49,274 nucleotides of DNA. It comes from Chitinophagales bacterium. GTDB taxonomy: Bacteria > Bacteroidota > Bacteroidia > Chitinophagales > BACL12. Shown piece by piece: positions 26,843 through 36,526 of the stretch. The notes under the pieces were generated by a model. It had not been told where the DNA came from. It saw only the letters and a program-made list of their open reading frames with translations, and ran no database searches. The stretch covers positions 1 to 49,274 of the forward strand of contig JACMJP010000238.1 of the NCBI GenBank assembly GCA_014380545.1, read 5' to 3'. Every line of letters begins with the position of its first letter. Position 1 is the first letter of the stretch. Both the position numbers and the translations under genes were made by a program.

Positions 26843-27885
26843 AAATTATGCACGGCTATTAATCTGTTTTCAATATTTTCCCAGGTGCATGCATTTACAA
26901 GTGATTCAGGAAAAAGAAATTTCCCTTTCAGTTCTTTTAACATTTCCACTACTTTATTTATATCCTGCAAATGATATGCTTCCAGCACAAAGCCTAGTTT
27001 TTCGTTTTTTACAAATCGGGAAGCTTTTACTTCTGCATTTATGATTACAGGTGTGCGAACCTGAATTGAATCGTAAATTTTATTCGGGCTTGCATTAATA
27101 TTATTTTCATTTACAGGCGCATACATACATAAAATATAATCTGCTTCATTTGCAGCAATTTTTTGAATTTCTGATTGTGTTAAAACGCCACGGAAATCCA
27201 CCCTTTCATTTATTACAAGGTTTTTAGCCATTTCATCATGTGCCCAGCCCGCCATAATTATTTTTATTTTTTCAAACAATAGGAGCTCCTGTAAAACATA
27301 TAGCCCCCGATTTACAGCTATTGCACCATTAAAAAATATCGTAAGATCATGTCCATTTGGTCTTTTATTCCATGGACCGTTATATCGGTAAGGGTAATTT
27401 TCTAAAATGATAGTCTTTTTTTGAAAAAAAACAGGCAAAAGGTTTTTCCTGCTCTCATCTGTAACAATTATTTTGTTAACAGGCAGGTATATAACCCATT
27501 TCAACCATCTCAATTTATTACCGCCCTTGTTCTTCAATAAAAAAATAGAATCAAAGAGGTCAAGTACTGTGTGTTTAAAAAATAAGAGTGGATAAAAAAA
27601 TATCATTAATTGTTCGTTCAAAACATGAATTGAATGAATTCGCTTTGTCAGTAATATAAAAAATACAAAGAAAAAATGTCTCGCTAATGTTGGCACAGTG
27701 TTCCTTTTTCCATTAATGAGGTGAAACATTGCACTGTGATTTTTTGCGAAATTCGTGTCGCTCATCTTTCCTACTCCTGAATAAATTACATCGTAATGGA
27801 CAGATAAACTTTTCACTTCTTTATAAACCCGCACATCAGATCCATCATTCGTGCTAATGTAAAGTATACGTTTTCTATTGTTCAC
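26839..27885 (-). CDS. Glycosyltransferase, paralogue A of a tandem pair
   Basis: 348-aa protein with a GT-B-like layout: N-terminal RILYISTNDGSDVRVYKEV, central VLDLFDSIFLL and NKIIVTDESRKNLLP, and C-terminal ADYILCMYAPVNENNINASP. It is clearly homologous along its whole length to the next upstream gene (27936-28982), which has exactly the same length; shared blocks include EQLMIFFYPLLF, NENNINASPNKIYD, TPVIINAEVK and CTWENIENRL. The pair looks like a tandem duplication followed by divergence. No membrane helices beyond a short hydrophobic stretch near 70-82. Start is GTG. Donor and acceptor are unknown. The C-terminal Asn/Pro-rich motif NNINASPNKIYD probably takes the place of the E-x7-E motif. 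Confidence 0.72.
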   Translation of the reverse strand: MNNRKRILYISTNDGSDVRVYKEVKSLSVHYDVIYSGVGKMSDTNFAKNHSAMFHLINGKRNTVPTLARHFFFVFFILLTKRIHSIHVLNEQLMIFFYPLLFFKHTVLDLFDSIFLLKNKGGNKLRWLKWVIYLPVNKIIVTDESRKNLLPVFFQKKTIILENYPYRYNGPWNKRPNGHDLTIFFNGAIAVNRGLYVLQELLLFEKIKIIMAGWAHDEMAKNLVINERVDFRGVLTQSEIQKIAANEADYILCMYAPVNENNINASPNKIYDSIQVRTPVIINAEVKASRFVKNEKLGFVLEAYHLQDINKVVEMLKELKGKFLFPESLVNACTWENIENRLIAVHNL

Positions 27886-27935
27886 TGATATAAATTCTTT
27901 TGCTGCTGGAAGTTATTACAAGAAAAAAAATGTTA

Positions 27936-28982
27936 TCATATTGCATGGACATCCACCAATCTATTCTCAATATTCTCCCAGGTGCACAAACTAACCAGTT
28001 CATCAGAAAAGTGAAACATATTTTTCATCTGATTGAGTAAGGCAATGATTTCTGCTCCATTCTGAAAATTATACTGATTTAAAATAAAGCCTATGTTTTC
28101 ATGCTTTACAAATTCCGAAATTTTAACTTCAGCATTTATAATAACAGGTGTATGTGTTTGAATGGCATCATAAATTTTATTCGGGCTTGCGTTGATATTA
28201 TTTTCATTGATGGGGGAATAAACGCACAAAATATAGTCCGCCTGCCCTGCCGCAATTTCCAGAGACTCCTCTTGTGTAATAATACCTTTATACTTTACCC
28301 TATCATGTTTACAGAGAGCTTTGGTACGTTCATCAATACACCAGCCTGCCATGATAACATAAACTTCGGGAGATGCTCCAAGTAATTTTTCTATTACATC
28401 TGTCCCACGATTCACCCCCAGCCAACCGTTATATAAGATAGCAATCTTACCCTTTTCGGTTTTTTTTTTGACGCTACCTGTAAATTTATTAGGATAATTC
28501 TGGAGTACAATAATTTTACGCTGAATAAAATCAGGCATCATATTTTTCCTATTCTCGTCCGTAACAATAATTTTATCCACCGGTGTATAAATAATTTTTT
28601 TTAGCCACCGCAGCTTATTCCCGCTTTTATTCAGGGTAAAAAAGATAGAATCAAATATATCAAGAACTGTATGTTTACGAAAAAGTAGCGGGTAAAAAAA
28701 TATCATGAGCTGCTCATTAATAACATGAATAGAATTAATTTTATGTTCTTTGAATATCCTGCGAAGGGTTAAATACTTTTTTAACATTGTCTTTACTGTA
28801 TTTCTTTTCCCTTTTATAAAATAGACCTGTTTACAGTACCCGTAAATAAAATTTCTTACGATCTTCCTGCGCACACCCATGAATACAATATCATAATGCT
28901 TTGATAATGATCTTACTTCTTTAGTGATACGCATATCACTGCCGTCGTTGGAACTTAAATATAATATTGTTTTCCTGATCAA
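27936..28982 (-). CDS. Glycosyltransferase, paralogue B of a tandem pair
   Basis: 348-aa homologue of the gene at 26839-27885, with the same order of blocks: TILYLSSNDGSDMRITKEV, INEQLMIFFYPLLF, VLDIFDSIFFTLNK, KIIVTDENRKNMMP, ILYNGWLGVNRGTDVIEKLL, ADYILCVYSPINENNINASP and CTWENIENRL. Similarity is highest in the C-terminal (donor-binding) half, suggesting that both use the same or a related nucleotide sugar while acceptor recognition has drifted. A 50-base spacer separates the two copies, longer than most gaps here. The TTG start overlaps the preceding stop by 4 bases. Confidence 0.72.
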   Translation of the reverse strand: MIRKTILYLSSNDGSDMRITKEVRSLSKHYDIVFMGVRRKIVRNFIYGYCKQVYFIKGKRNTVKTMLKKYLTLRRIFKEHKINSIHVINEQLMIFFYPLLFRKHTVLDIFDSIFFTLNKSGNKLRWLKKIIYTPVDKIIVTDENRKNMMPDFIQRKIIVLQNYPNKFTGSVKKKTEKGKIAILYNGWLGVNRGTDVIEKLLGASPEVYVIMAGWCIDERTKALCKHDRVKYKGIITQEESLEIAAGQADYILCVYSPINENNINASPNKIYDAIQTHTPVIINAEVKISEFVKHENIGFILNQYNFQNGAEIIALLNQMKNMFHFSDELVSLCTWENIENRLVDVHAI

Positions 28983-30343
28983 TTATTGTAAGATTTTCTT
29001 TTTAAAAAAGTAATAACTATTAAAATTTGCATAAATGCAACTGGCAAAATATAGACTGATGTAATATGAATAAATACATGTGTAGCCCAAACATAAATAA
29101 AAATAATACTTGAAAGTTGAATTAAAAAAATGTTTTTTTTGCGATATAGTAAATAGCCAAAACAAAAAAAGCTAAACAAGGAGAATATTGCTGAAATTAA
29201 AATTGTAAAATACGCTTGGATGTAAATTAATATATTACTAAAAAAGTTACCATTTTTAAGCATTTGCGACAGCGAAGGTGTTTCTTTGGTCCTTTCAACT
29301 CCCCATGAATATGGAGCAGCAATAAAAAAAAGAGTTCTGTATAGTATCGTTTTCAGATAATATCCCGGATTATCTTTTACATAAGCCGAAAATCGTTCTC
29401 TAAAATATTGATCCCCCTCATACTCAAATGGTGTTTTTATTCCTGCTTCTAATGCTTCATCTCTGCGGTCAAGATCACTATGACCTAAATTCCAGGGATT
29501 CGGATAAGCAGACAAACCGCTAACAAGAGTTCCACCAAGAGATGATGAAGTAAAAATTAAATGCCCGTTATTTTTTTTATTATAAAGCGCCCAAGGTAAA
29601 AGAATAAACAAAGCTATTATTGCGATACCAATATTCCATTTGAAGAAGTTTAATATATTTTCTTTATTGATTTTCAACAGCAATAAAATGGAAATGAAAA
29701 AAGAAAATAAAAAGTAATCTGACCGAAATAATGCTGAGACACCGCATACTAACCCTGAAATTATGATGAACTTATTTTTTCGTGTTTCATCATACATTAT
29801 AAATAAATAACAGGTTACTATCAAATAAAAAATTATAAATACGTCAGGTGTCATGGAAACAGAAATTGCGATAAATGGTGGAAACAAAGCATAGACCCAC
29901 ACAGAAACCATTGCTATTTTTGGAAACTTCTTTATTACTATAAGTGAAAAAAAATATAAAGAAAGGATATCAATTATGATCCCAAAGCCCTGCATTGCAT
30001 AAGGAATTGGGATGGATGTTACTTCAAATAAAACTGAAGCAATAATTGACCATCCAGGTGGGTAATGGGATGTTGTATACACTTCATCTTCTGATATTAT
30101 TTTACTGTAATTTTCATTCAAGAGTATGTTGTCCATTGCTATGGATATATCTTCATATGCCGGTGACCCAACTAACGCCTGGCTGTAACCATATCCAAAA
30201 TTTAATAGATACGCCGATCTTTGATACACTATAGTAATTGAATTATTTTGTGCTTCGATAAAATGCGTATTCCACCCTAAGTATGCCCATATGATTCTAA
30301 CACTAAATGCAATAACCAAAGTTGCTATTAAATTTTTATACAC
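28979..30343 (-). CDS. Polytopic membrane glycosyltransferase (GT39/ArnT/GT83-like)
   Basis: 454-aa integral membrane protein with about 10-12 helices. The layout resembles polyprenyl-phosphate-dependent transferases: a first helix followed by a periplasmic loop with acidic and polar residues, the loop motif TSHYPPGWSIIASVLFE typical of this superfamily, and a mid-protein RSDYFLFSFF. A large periplasmic loop (about 265-345) precedes the last helices. Such enzymes transfer a sugar from a polyprenyl phosphate donor to a glycan, lipid or protein on the periplasmic side. Which acceptor is used here is unknown. GTG start, 29 bases after the previous gene; the end overlaps the next gene by 4 bases. 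Confidence 0.7.
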   Translation of the reverse strand: MYKNLIATLVIAFSVRIIWAYLGWNTHFIEAQNNSITIVYQRSAYLLNFGYGYSQALVGSPAYEDISIAMDNILLNENYSKIISEDEVYTTSHYPPGWSIIASVLFEVTSIPIPYAMQGFGIIIDILSLYFFSLIVIKKFPKIAMVSVWVYALFPPFIAISVSMTPDVFIIFYLIVTCYLFIMYDETRKNKFIIISGLVCGVSALFRSDYFLFSFFISILLLLKINKENILNFFKWNIGIAIIALFILLPWALYNKKNNGHLIFTSSSLGGTLVSGLSAYPNPWNLGHSDLDRRDEALEAGIKTPFEYEGDQYFRERFSAYVKDNPGYYLKTILYRTLFFIAAPYSWGVERTKETPSLSQMLKNGNFFSNILIYIQAYFTILISAIFSLFSFFCFGYLLYRKKNIFLIQLSSIIFIYVWATHVFIHITSVYILPVAFMQILIVITFLKRKSYNN

Positions 30344-30372
30344 AGCTATTTTTTAGTTAGTACACACAAAAG

Positions 30373-31434
30373 TTATTTTATAATTAACGACTGCAAAGTA
30401 TTAAGAAACACAGTATTTTGAATTTTTATAACTTCTTCTCGATTCGCTTTACCTATATTAAAAAGTACATTTGTAGAAATATTTGATACTTTTTTAATTG
30501 CCTCACTCATTTGGTCCAAGTACAACAATTCTTTTTGTTTTTTCAAAATCTCAGTAACAGCAAATTCGGATGAAGTAATAACAGGTTTCGAGAAACTCAT
30601 AGCAAGAATCACAGTACCGGAACTTTCAATTTTTTTAAATGGCAAAATCACCACATCGCATGCATTAAAATAATATTGCACCTCTTCTGTTTTTATATAA
30701 CGATTATGTATAATTATATTACTATTATTTTGATAATCTCTAATTTTCAAATAAGTAGTATCGTACAACTTACCAGCAATAACCAGAACTACATTATTGT
30801 CATTCTGCTTATTAAATAGATACAATAATTCATCTATACCTTTATATTTTCTTAAGTTACCAAAAAAGAGAAATACTTTTTTATTTTCTGATATATTTAG
30901 AAATTTCCTGGCATCTAATCTACTTATTGTATTTGGATAATAATCAATATAGTGAGGGTGCGGTGCAACAATTATTTTTTTTTCAGCAATTTGAAAGTTA
31001 TTTACAACATTATTAACAGATGCATGATAAAACACTCTTATGATATTTACATATTGAATAAATTGTTTATGAACATGGCCATGTAATTTTTTATTTCTTG
31101 TATCGTGCGGAGAAATATTATGTAGTGTAAAAATTATTTTTATTCTAAATATTCTTTTTATAAACCAAATCTGTAAAAAGAAAATTGGGATACTGAGATA
31201 TGTTAACCAAACCCAACGCCTAAAATAAAAATATTCTATCCAATCAAAATGAACAATATCTGGCTTTTGAAAAACAGCTGTTCTAATTATTCCAAAAAAT
31301 TTATCCTTAATCCCTTCTCGTACAGATATAGTATCTGTTTCATTTAATTGCTGCATTGTTATATACTGGTAAGGGTTTTCTTGCCCTGCAACAGGTAAAA
31401 ATGAAACTTTTATTTTATTATTACCTCCCTTCAA
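30373..31434 (-). CDS. Glycosyltransferase (GT-B fold)
   Basis: 353-aa glycosyltransferase. The N-terminal domain includes KPDIVHFDWIEYFYF, then a hydrophobic stretch (about 75-100) that may dock on the membrane, and IIFTLHNISPHD. The C-terminal domain has KVFLFFGNLRKYKGIDELLYLF, VVLVIAGKLYD, VVILPFKKIESSGTVILAMS and KPVITSSEFAVTEIL, the pattern of GT4-like enzymes with Glu-Ser replaced around SSGTVILAMS. The longest start is a TTG at 31434 that overlaps the upstream gene by 14 bases. The GGAGG just inside the start is coding sequence of the upstream gene end and may also act as a ribosome site for a slightly later start. Substrates unknown. Confidence 0.78.
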   Translation of the reverse strand: MKGGNNKIKVSFLPVAGQENPYQYITMQQLNETDTISVREGIKDKFFGIIRTAVFQKPDIVHFDWIEYFYFRRWVWLTYLSIPIFFLQIWFIKRIFRIKIIFTLHNISPHDTRNKKLHGHVHKQFIQYVNIIRVFYHASVNNVVNNFQIAEKKIIVAPHPHYIDYYPNTISRLDARKFLNISENKKVFLFFGNLRKYKGIDELLYLFNKQNDNNVVLVIAGKLYDTTYLKIRDYQNNSNIIIHNRYIKTEEVQYYFNACDVVILPFKKIESSGTVILAMSFSKPVITSSEFAVTEILKKQKELLYLDQMSEAIKKVSNISTNVLFNIGKANREEVIKIQNTVFLNTLQSLIIK

Positions 31435-32362
31435 AATGTATATTAGAATGATTCTTTAATAAATATCTCAACCCCTCTAGCTCAAATCCATGTCTTATTT
31501 TACCAACATAATGTTTGCATATACAGTTATCCGGATCTTTAAAAAGATCAACATCATAATCCCCGGGAAAGTACTGTACTTTGCTGCTACTATTATTTGC
31601 AAGCATGCTGATAAATGTCTGGTCAAGTAAATATTTATTAGCATGCTGTTTGAAAAAATTTGTTTGCAACCATGATTCAATCTGATTAAGATCTATATCC
31701 TGAGCATTCATTACCCACAAACCGGCATTTACTTTATCATAAGGGCGTACTCCTGTATGATCAAAAATTTTAGCCGGTTCTTCTACATAGGCATTATATA
31801 GATCTTTATTGAAGTAATTGGTAGTTACCATCTGTTGTTGTAATGTATTAATGAAGAACACAGGGTTTTTAAAAAAAAGGATATCTGAATCAATATACGC
31901 TATTCTGTTGCCATGTGAAAATAATTTTACATCAATAAGTTTAAGTGCCATCACCTGTTGGTTCCTATATTCCATAATTGCAGGAAAAGATTTGAGCGCT
32001 TTTTGGGTCTCATGGTTTGATTCATTCCTCCTTATCACTCTTGCATTTATATATTTAAGAATATATTTTTCATCCTCATCATTAAGCGATCCGTCATCAT
32101 GGAAAGTTATCATGAATTTTATATTGCTTAATTTATAAAATGCAAGAAAAGTACAAACTGCCATTTGAACATCCCTGCTGCAAAGAAGGCAATGAATGGA
32201 AAATGAAAATTTTTCTGATGTATCGTCAGCTGCAAAACTTGAAATAAATTTATCCCGGATATTTTTTCTTTTCGGTATAGTCAGAAACTCTCTCTCAAAT
32301 TTTTTAAAAATCCGGTCAACAATATTCTTGGGGTTTTGTGCAGGAATTAATTTATATTCCAC
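31421..32362 (-). CDS. GT-A fold glycosyltransferase-like protein
   Basis: 313-aa protein that I read as a GT-A type nucleotide-sugar transferase. It has an N-terminal segment SFSIHCLLCSRDVQMAVCTF, then FMITFHDDGSLNDEDEKYI, and a DxD-like metal/nucleotide motif in RIAYIDSDILFFKNP (near 151-165). VNAGLWVMNAQD and LLDQTFISMLA follow, with a C-terminal HYVGKIRHGFELEGL, resembling the His-containing ends of GT8-like enzymes. No signal peptide or membrane helix. It overlaps the downstream glycosyltransferase by 14 bases. The family assignment rests on motif order, not on a close known relative, so the exact class is uncertain. Confidence 0.6.
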   Translation of the reverse strand: MEYKLIPAQNPKNIVDRIFKKFEREFLTIPKRKNIRDKFISSFAADDTSEKFSFSIHCLLCSRDVQMAVCTFLAFYKLSNIKFMITFHDDGSLNDEDEKYILKYINARVIRRNESNHETQKALKSFPAIMEYRNQQVMALKLIDVKLFSHGNRIAYIDSDILFFKNPVFFINTLQQQMVTTNYFNKDLYNAYVEEPAKIFDHTGVRPYDKVNAGLWVMNAQDIDLNQIESWLQTNFFKQHANKYLLDQTFISMLANNSSSKVQYFPGDYDVDLFKDPDNCICKHYVGKIRHGFELEGLRYLLKNHSNIHFEGR

Positions 32363-32367
32363 AAAAT

Positions 32368-33681
32368 TTAATTTAAAGCAATTGAATCCTTAAATATATT
32401 TATTAATCTGTCTCTAATTAAATCAAGGCTTTGAGGAAGAGCAATTTTTTTTACTTCACTATTATAAGCATAGTATTGATGATTAAACTTTTGTAAGTTA
32501 ATTACATTGTTACATAATTGATCAATTGATTTACACACATTAGGATATGCCGTAATGTTCAAATATTTATCGTTCTGATACTGATGAATAAAATTATGTA
32601 AGTTGCCGAGTTTAAAATCTTCCGCCATATCTCCAAGAAATACAGGCACATTAAGTTGCGCCGCTTCAATTGCCAAGGTTGTTCCAAAATGAAGAAAAAG
32701 TAATGCATTATTAATGCGATCATATTTATTATGGTATTCCTCGGGCAAAACAGTATAGTTTTCAGAGCTCACCCTATATTCATCTTCGAGATATACATTA
32801 CTATATTTCTTTAATTTTTCATAAACTGCCCAATCTCTTACAAACGGGTAGGGTCTAACTTGAAAATTAATACCGGGAATTTTCAGTGAAAGCGTTTTTA
32901 TTATTTTCTCCAATAACTCTAACTCTTGTTTAATTAATTCTTCAGTTCCTGTTGCAAAAGCAAAATAGACATATTGGTTATTTTGTTTTAAATCTCTTTG
33001 TTTACCTTGCGTCATAAACTGATGGAGATATATAAACTGTGTTGCACCCAGTATAGAAATATTCGAACCCGGGATACCTTGCAATTGCACAACATCCTGC
33101 TTAATTACTTCACTCCAAACTAGATAATGATTTTTATCATTCATTAAAAAACACTTCATTTTACAAGGGTGATCCCAGCTATATACATAATTAATTATTT
33201 TTTTTCCTGTTGATTGTAAGTATCCATAAAATGGGTCATCATAAATTTGGGTTATACAAAAAAAAATATCTATATCTTCTATTTGTTTTTTATTCCCGGT
33301 CTTAAATTGAGACAGGTAAAATTGATAATTAATAAATTTGGGTGTAATATGAGCAATAGCCAAAATTGCCTTTTCAATTGTATAATGTATCCCTCTGTAA
33401 ATTGAATTTTGCAGTTTAAATCTTTCAGTAATAAAGTAATTGTTTTTCGAACGGGGAAGTTTACCAAACAATTTGAATATTTTATCCAGTATGTAGTTTC
33501 GGAGTTTATTTTTATCTTGTTGAAAGTAACGGATTTCGATGTTTTCATTAAGCCCTTTGGCAATTGTTGTATCAGCGCTTCTTAAAAAAATAATTACCCT
33601 ACATTTTTTATTCAAGTGATTTATTAGATCCCTTACGTCATTTCTTGAATTTAGGTATTGCGCAAGAATTCCGATTGTCAA
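32368..33681 (-). CDS. Uncharacterised polysaccharide-locus protein, possible GT-B transferase
   Basis: 437-aa protein without a family I can name firmly. It begins MTIGILAQYLNSRNDVRDLI, has a long basic, Asn/Lys-rich N-terminal half with YVYSWDHPCKMKCFL in the middle, and a C-terminal half with YVYFAFATGTEELIKQ, RPYPFVRDWAVYEKL and LLFLHFGTTLAIEAAQLNVP. The last motif (a conserved Gly-Thr followed by an EAA helix and a Pro) is like the donor-binding end of CDP-glycerol-transferase-like and surface-carbohydrate GT-B proteins. No membrane helices. Placed 5 bases after its downstream neighbour start in a run of glycosyltransferases, so a role in repeat-unit assembly is likely but inferred. TTG start; 24 bases follow the upstream gene. 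Confidence 0.55.
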   Translation of the reverse strand: MTIGILAQYLNSRNDVRDLINHLNKKCRVIIFLRSADTTIAKGLNENIEIRYFQQDKNKLRNYILDKIFKLFGKLPRSKNNYFITERFKLQNSIYRGIHYTIEKAILAIAHITPKFINYQFYLSQFKTGNKKQIEDIDIFFCITQIYDDPFYGYLQSTGKKIINYVYSWDHPCKMKCFLMNDKNHYLVWSEVIKQDVVQLQGIPGSNISILGATQFIYLHQFMTQGKQRDLKQNNQYVYFAFATGTEELIKQELELLEKIIKTLSLKIPGINFQVRPYPFVRDWAVYEKLKKYSNVYLEDEYRVSSENYTVLPEEYHNKYDRINNALLFLHFGTTLAIEAAQLNVPVFLGDMAEDFKLGNLHNFIHQYQNDKYLNITAYPNVCKSIDQLCNNVINLQKFNHQYYAYNSEVKKIALPQSLDLIRDRLINIFKDSIALN

Positions 33682-33705
33682 TTTTTAAATATTTTTAAAG
33701 AGTAG

Positions 33706-34935
33706 TTAGTTACTTGTTATAACTTCGGATAACTTCCGGCTTTCCTCATCAATAGAAAAATGTTCAGAGAATTTTCGGAAACTGTCTTCTGACATTTGTT
33801 TCCTTTTTTCAAAGCTCATGCACAACTCAATAAGTTTTTTATTAAAATTTCGTATATTCTTTACCAAAAAAATATCTTCCCCATCATTTAATGATTGAAT
33901 GCTCCCAACCGATTGCTTATAGCCCAAAATTGCGCTCTTAAATCTCAATAAATTATAAAGTTTTGTTCTTACACCTGTTTTACCCATATACGGAAGTACA
34001 TGTATATCGTAAGGTTTTATAATTTCCTCTAAAGGTATTTCCTTTCCTTTGAAAATGAATTTCGTTGTATTTATATTCTTATCAATGTTTGCTTCAAATT
34101 CATCTTTTGTAATACCAATAATAATAAACTGATAATCACTATTCTTTTTATCAAGATAAGGCAGGGATTCTTTGCAGAATAATTTCAACCCCTTTCTATT
34201 CGCAGTAGCCGATATGGTTCCCAAATGTATGATACGTATTTTAGAATCCGAAGATCTATTATAATACTCTTGCGACAATGGAGGATACAATATGGGAATG
34301 TTGTGGATAATGCAATTTTTTCTTGTATGGCTTAAAATTTCCTTATGTTCAATACTATTTCCGGTAATCACCATTTCCACATTTTTCAAACACTTTTCTT
34401 CAATTCGCTTTATATATCTGCTACGCACCCAATTTTTCAAATTAAATCTTCTTTTTAAAAGTATTTTACTGATAAAATCATGATGAACATAAATCAATTT
34501 TGCAGTGCCTGAATATTGAGGCAGCATAAGGGGGAACAAATGTTCGCACCATACAATATCAGGTCTTATTTTATTATAAATTTCCTTGATAAAATCAATA
34601 GCAATTTGACTTATATTTATTATATTTTTAAATAGCACTTCATCTAGCTTGAAAATACTAGTCGCAATGGTTTTTAATTTTATAGGTACATACTTCATAA
34701 TATTTGCATTGCATACATGTATAGATATATTACCCGAAAAAGATGTAAAGGATAAAAATTCAGTGTACGACTGAAGCCAAAAATTTTGGTTGCTATTAAA
34801 ATACAAAATATGGATATTACTTTTAGGAAATGCTTTTGCTAAAAGCACAAGATGATAGGAACTCGTAGAACTAGCACCACTTGTATCAAAGCCGTAGGGA
34901 AATTCAGTTAAAAAGCTAATTGTGTTTACCTCCAA
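33706..34935 (-). CDS. Glycosyltransferase family 4-like
   Basis: 409-aa GT-B glycosyltransferase. N-terminal FLTEFPYGFDTSGASSTSS is an acceptor-side loop, then IRPDIVWCEHLFPLML and KLIYVHHDF. The C-terminal domain has IIHLGTISATANRKGLKLF, YQFIIIGITKDEFE, and YDIHVLPYMGKTGVRTKLYN with KLYNLLRFKSAILG in the donor-binding position. It ends in a typical GT4 helix (FSIDEESRKLSEV). The longest start is TTG at 34935, directly before VNTISFL. It follows the Wzx gene after 64 bases. The specificity is unknown. Confidence 0.75.
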   Translation of the reverse strand: MEVNTISFLTEFPYGFDTSGASSTSSYHLVLLAKAFPKSNIHILYFNSNQNFWLQSYTEFLSFTSFSGNISIHVCNANIMKYVPIKLKTIATSIFKLDEVLFKNIINISQIAIDFIKEIYNKIRPDIVWCEHLFPLMLPQYSGTAKLIYVHHDFISKILLKRRFNLKNWVRSRYIKRIEEKCLKNVEMVITGNSIEHKEILSHTRKNCIIHNIPILYPPLSQEYYNRSSDSKIRIIHLGTISATANRKGLKLFCKESLPYLDKKNSDYQFIIIGITKDEFEANIDKNINTTKFIFKGKEIPLEEIIKPYDIHVLPYMGKTGVRTKLYNLLRFKSAILGYKQSVGSIQSLNDGEDIFLVKNIRNFNKKLIELCMSFEKRKQMSEDSFRKFSEHFSIDEESRKLSEVITSN

Positions 34936-34999
34936 AATATTATTGTGAATAAAGATAATTATACTTTAGTATCATTAATACTAAATTTTGTCAAGAAGA

Positions 35000-36481
35000 T
35001 TATCTAAAATATTTTTTTTTCATATTCCTTATAATACCTCTAATTCCTAGTAATTTATCCAAATAATAAAAAGACCAGCAACCTAGTAATATACAAAGAA
35101 GTGTATTTATTATTATACTTATTTGCGATTGCTGAGTGTATTTTAAGAAAAAAACAAAAAAAATACCAATACTGCTGACTATCATACACTTTATAGACAT
35201 GCTATCAAATGTAAAAGTTAATCTAACATTGGTTGTTATGTAGATAAAGATGTTATAGAGAATATAACTTAAAGTGTAGGCAATTCCTATTGCGTTTAAT
35301 CCATAATCATCAATAAGTAAATAACTTATTATTAATAATAAAATTGTAGGAAAAAGCTCAGAAATTAAGTACAATTTAGTTAGCCGGGCTGAATATAACA
35401 TAAGAGCAAGCGGACGGCTAAAAATCCTTAAAATAGTTCCAAATAATAGCCACTGTAATAAAGATACTGCTTCATAAAATTCAGGTGAATATAAAATATG
35501 GATAAGAGAAGAGGATAGTAACAACATACTCGCTAAAATGGGTATTGATATTAATATCGTTATGTGCAATTGTTCATTCACTAATTTGTTGGCTTCTTCC
35601 TTTGAATCTATCGCAATATTTAACCGGGGCGAAAGATCTCTGCTCATTGACTGAAATATTAATTGCACATACGATGCTGTTAGTCCCCATCCTGCCTGAT
35701 ATATTCCAACATAAAATAATCCAAGTTTACTATTAACTAACAGACGCAGTTGATATGTACTTAGCAAAATGAAAATTCCAATTATCATGCTGACAAAGCC
35801 AAACTTTAACATACCTTTCCCATAGTCCCTGACATCCGTTAAACTAACAGGGACACTAATTACTTTTATTTTTTTTGTGTAATATAAGGATACCAGTAAG
35901 TAGATAATAGCTGAAAATAAAATGCTTGGCATGATAGCCATTTGCTTAAAAAAGTAATATGCCGGTACTGTAAAAATCAGGATAATGACACCGCCAATAA
36001 CAGAAATGTATGCAAGCTCTTTAATTCTTCTGTACCCATTTAAAACGGCCTGACTACCAGTATATATTTGGTTAATAAAGATAACCACTGCAAGTATCTT
36101 AAAATTTGCTGCCTGGTCCGAGTTTCCAAAAACCCATATGCTTATTTGATTGCTTAAAAAAAAAGTAAAAAAACTTCCCAACAACCCTGTAATAAAAACC
36201 AGTCTCATTAATATCCTAATCATTCGTGATGACTTTTGAATATTATTATCCTTATTTGCTACTGAAATATCGTAAACAGCACTTGAGCCTAGCCCCATTC
36301 CCACAATCATTCCAATTAAATCTAAGGTTGATTGCAAAATACCAAGTAAACCGATTCCCGTAGGACCAATGAAAACCGAAATGCTTTTAGTACCTATAAT
36401 TTTTACTAAAATTTGAATTGATTGAGACGCCCCAATGATACTGGTAGATTTTACAATTTGCTTATAGCTCTTTTCAGCCAC
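35000..36481 (-). CDS. wzx: Repeat-unit flippase (Wzx-like O-antigen translocase)
   Basis: 493-aa membrane protein with about 12-14 helices, of the polysaccharide-transport MATE-like (MOP) superfamily. The N-terminal YKQIVKSTSIIGASQSIQIL and GPTGIGLLGILQSTLDLIG resemble Bacteroidota O-antigen translocases; a later segment GKGMLKFGFVSMIIGIFILL and KLGLFYVGIYQAGWGLTASY also fits. It should flip the undecaprenyl-diphosphate repeat unit to the periplasm. It is the only flippase in the locus, matching the single Wzy-like gene and Wzc. Start GTG (MAEKSYKQ); a T-rich 45-base gap separates it from the HAD phosphatase upstream. Confidence 0.88.
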   Translation of the reverse strand: MAEKSYKQIVKSTSIIGASQSIQILVKIIGTKSISVFIGPTGIGLLGILQSTLDLIGMIVGMGLGSSAVYDISVANKDNNIQKSSRMIRILMRLVFITGLLGSFFTFFLSNQISIWVFGNSDQAANFKILAVVIFINQIYTGSQAVLNGYRRIKELAYISVIGGVIILIFTVPAYYFFKQMAIMPSILFSAIIYLLVSLYYTKKIKVISVPVSLTDVRDYGKGMLKFGFVSMIIGIFILLSTYQLRLLVNSKLGLFYVGIYQAGWGLTASYVQLIFQSMSRDLSPRLNIAIDSKEEANKLVNEQLHITILISIPILASMLLLSSSLIHILYSPEFYEAVSLLQWLLFGTILRIFSRPLALMLYSARLTKLYLISELFPTILLLIISYLLIDDYGLNAIGIAYTLSYILYNIFIYITTNVRLTFTFDSMSIKCMIVSSIGIFFVFFLKYTQQSQISIIINTLLCILLGCWSFYYLDKLLGIRGIIRNMKKKYFR

Positions 36482-36526
36482 CCCAAATTGTTTTTCTAAT
36501 ATATTTTGAAATTATTTTTAATTCAT

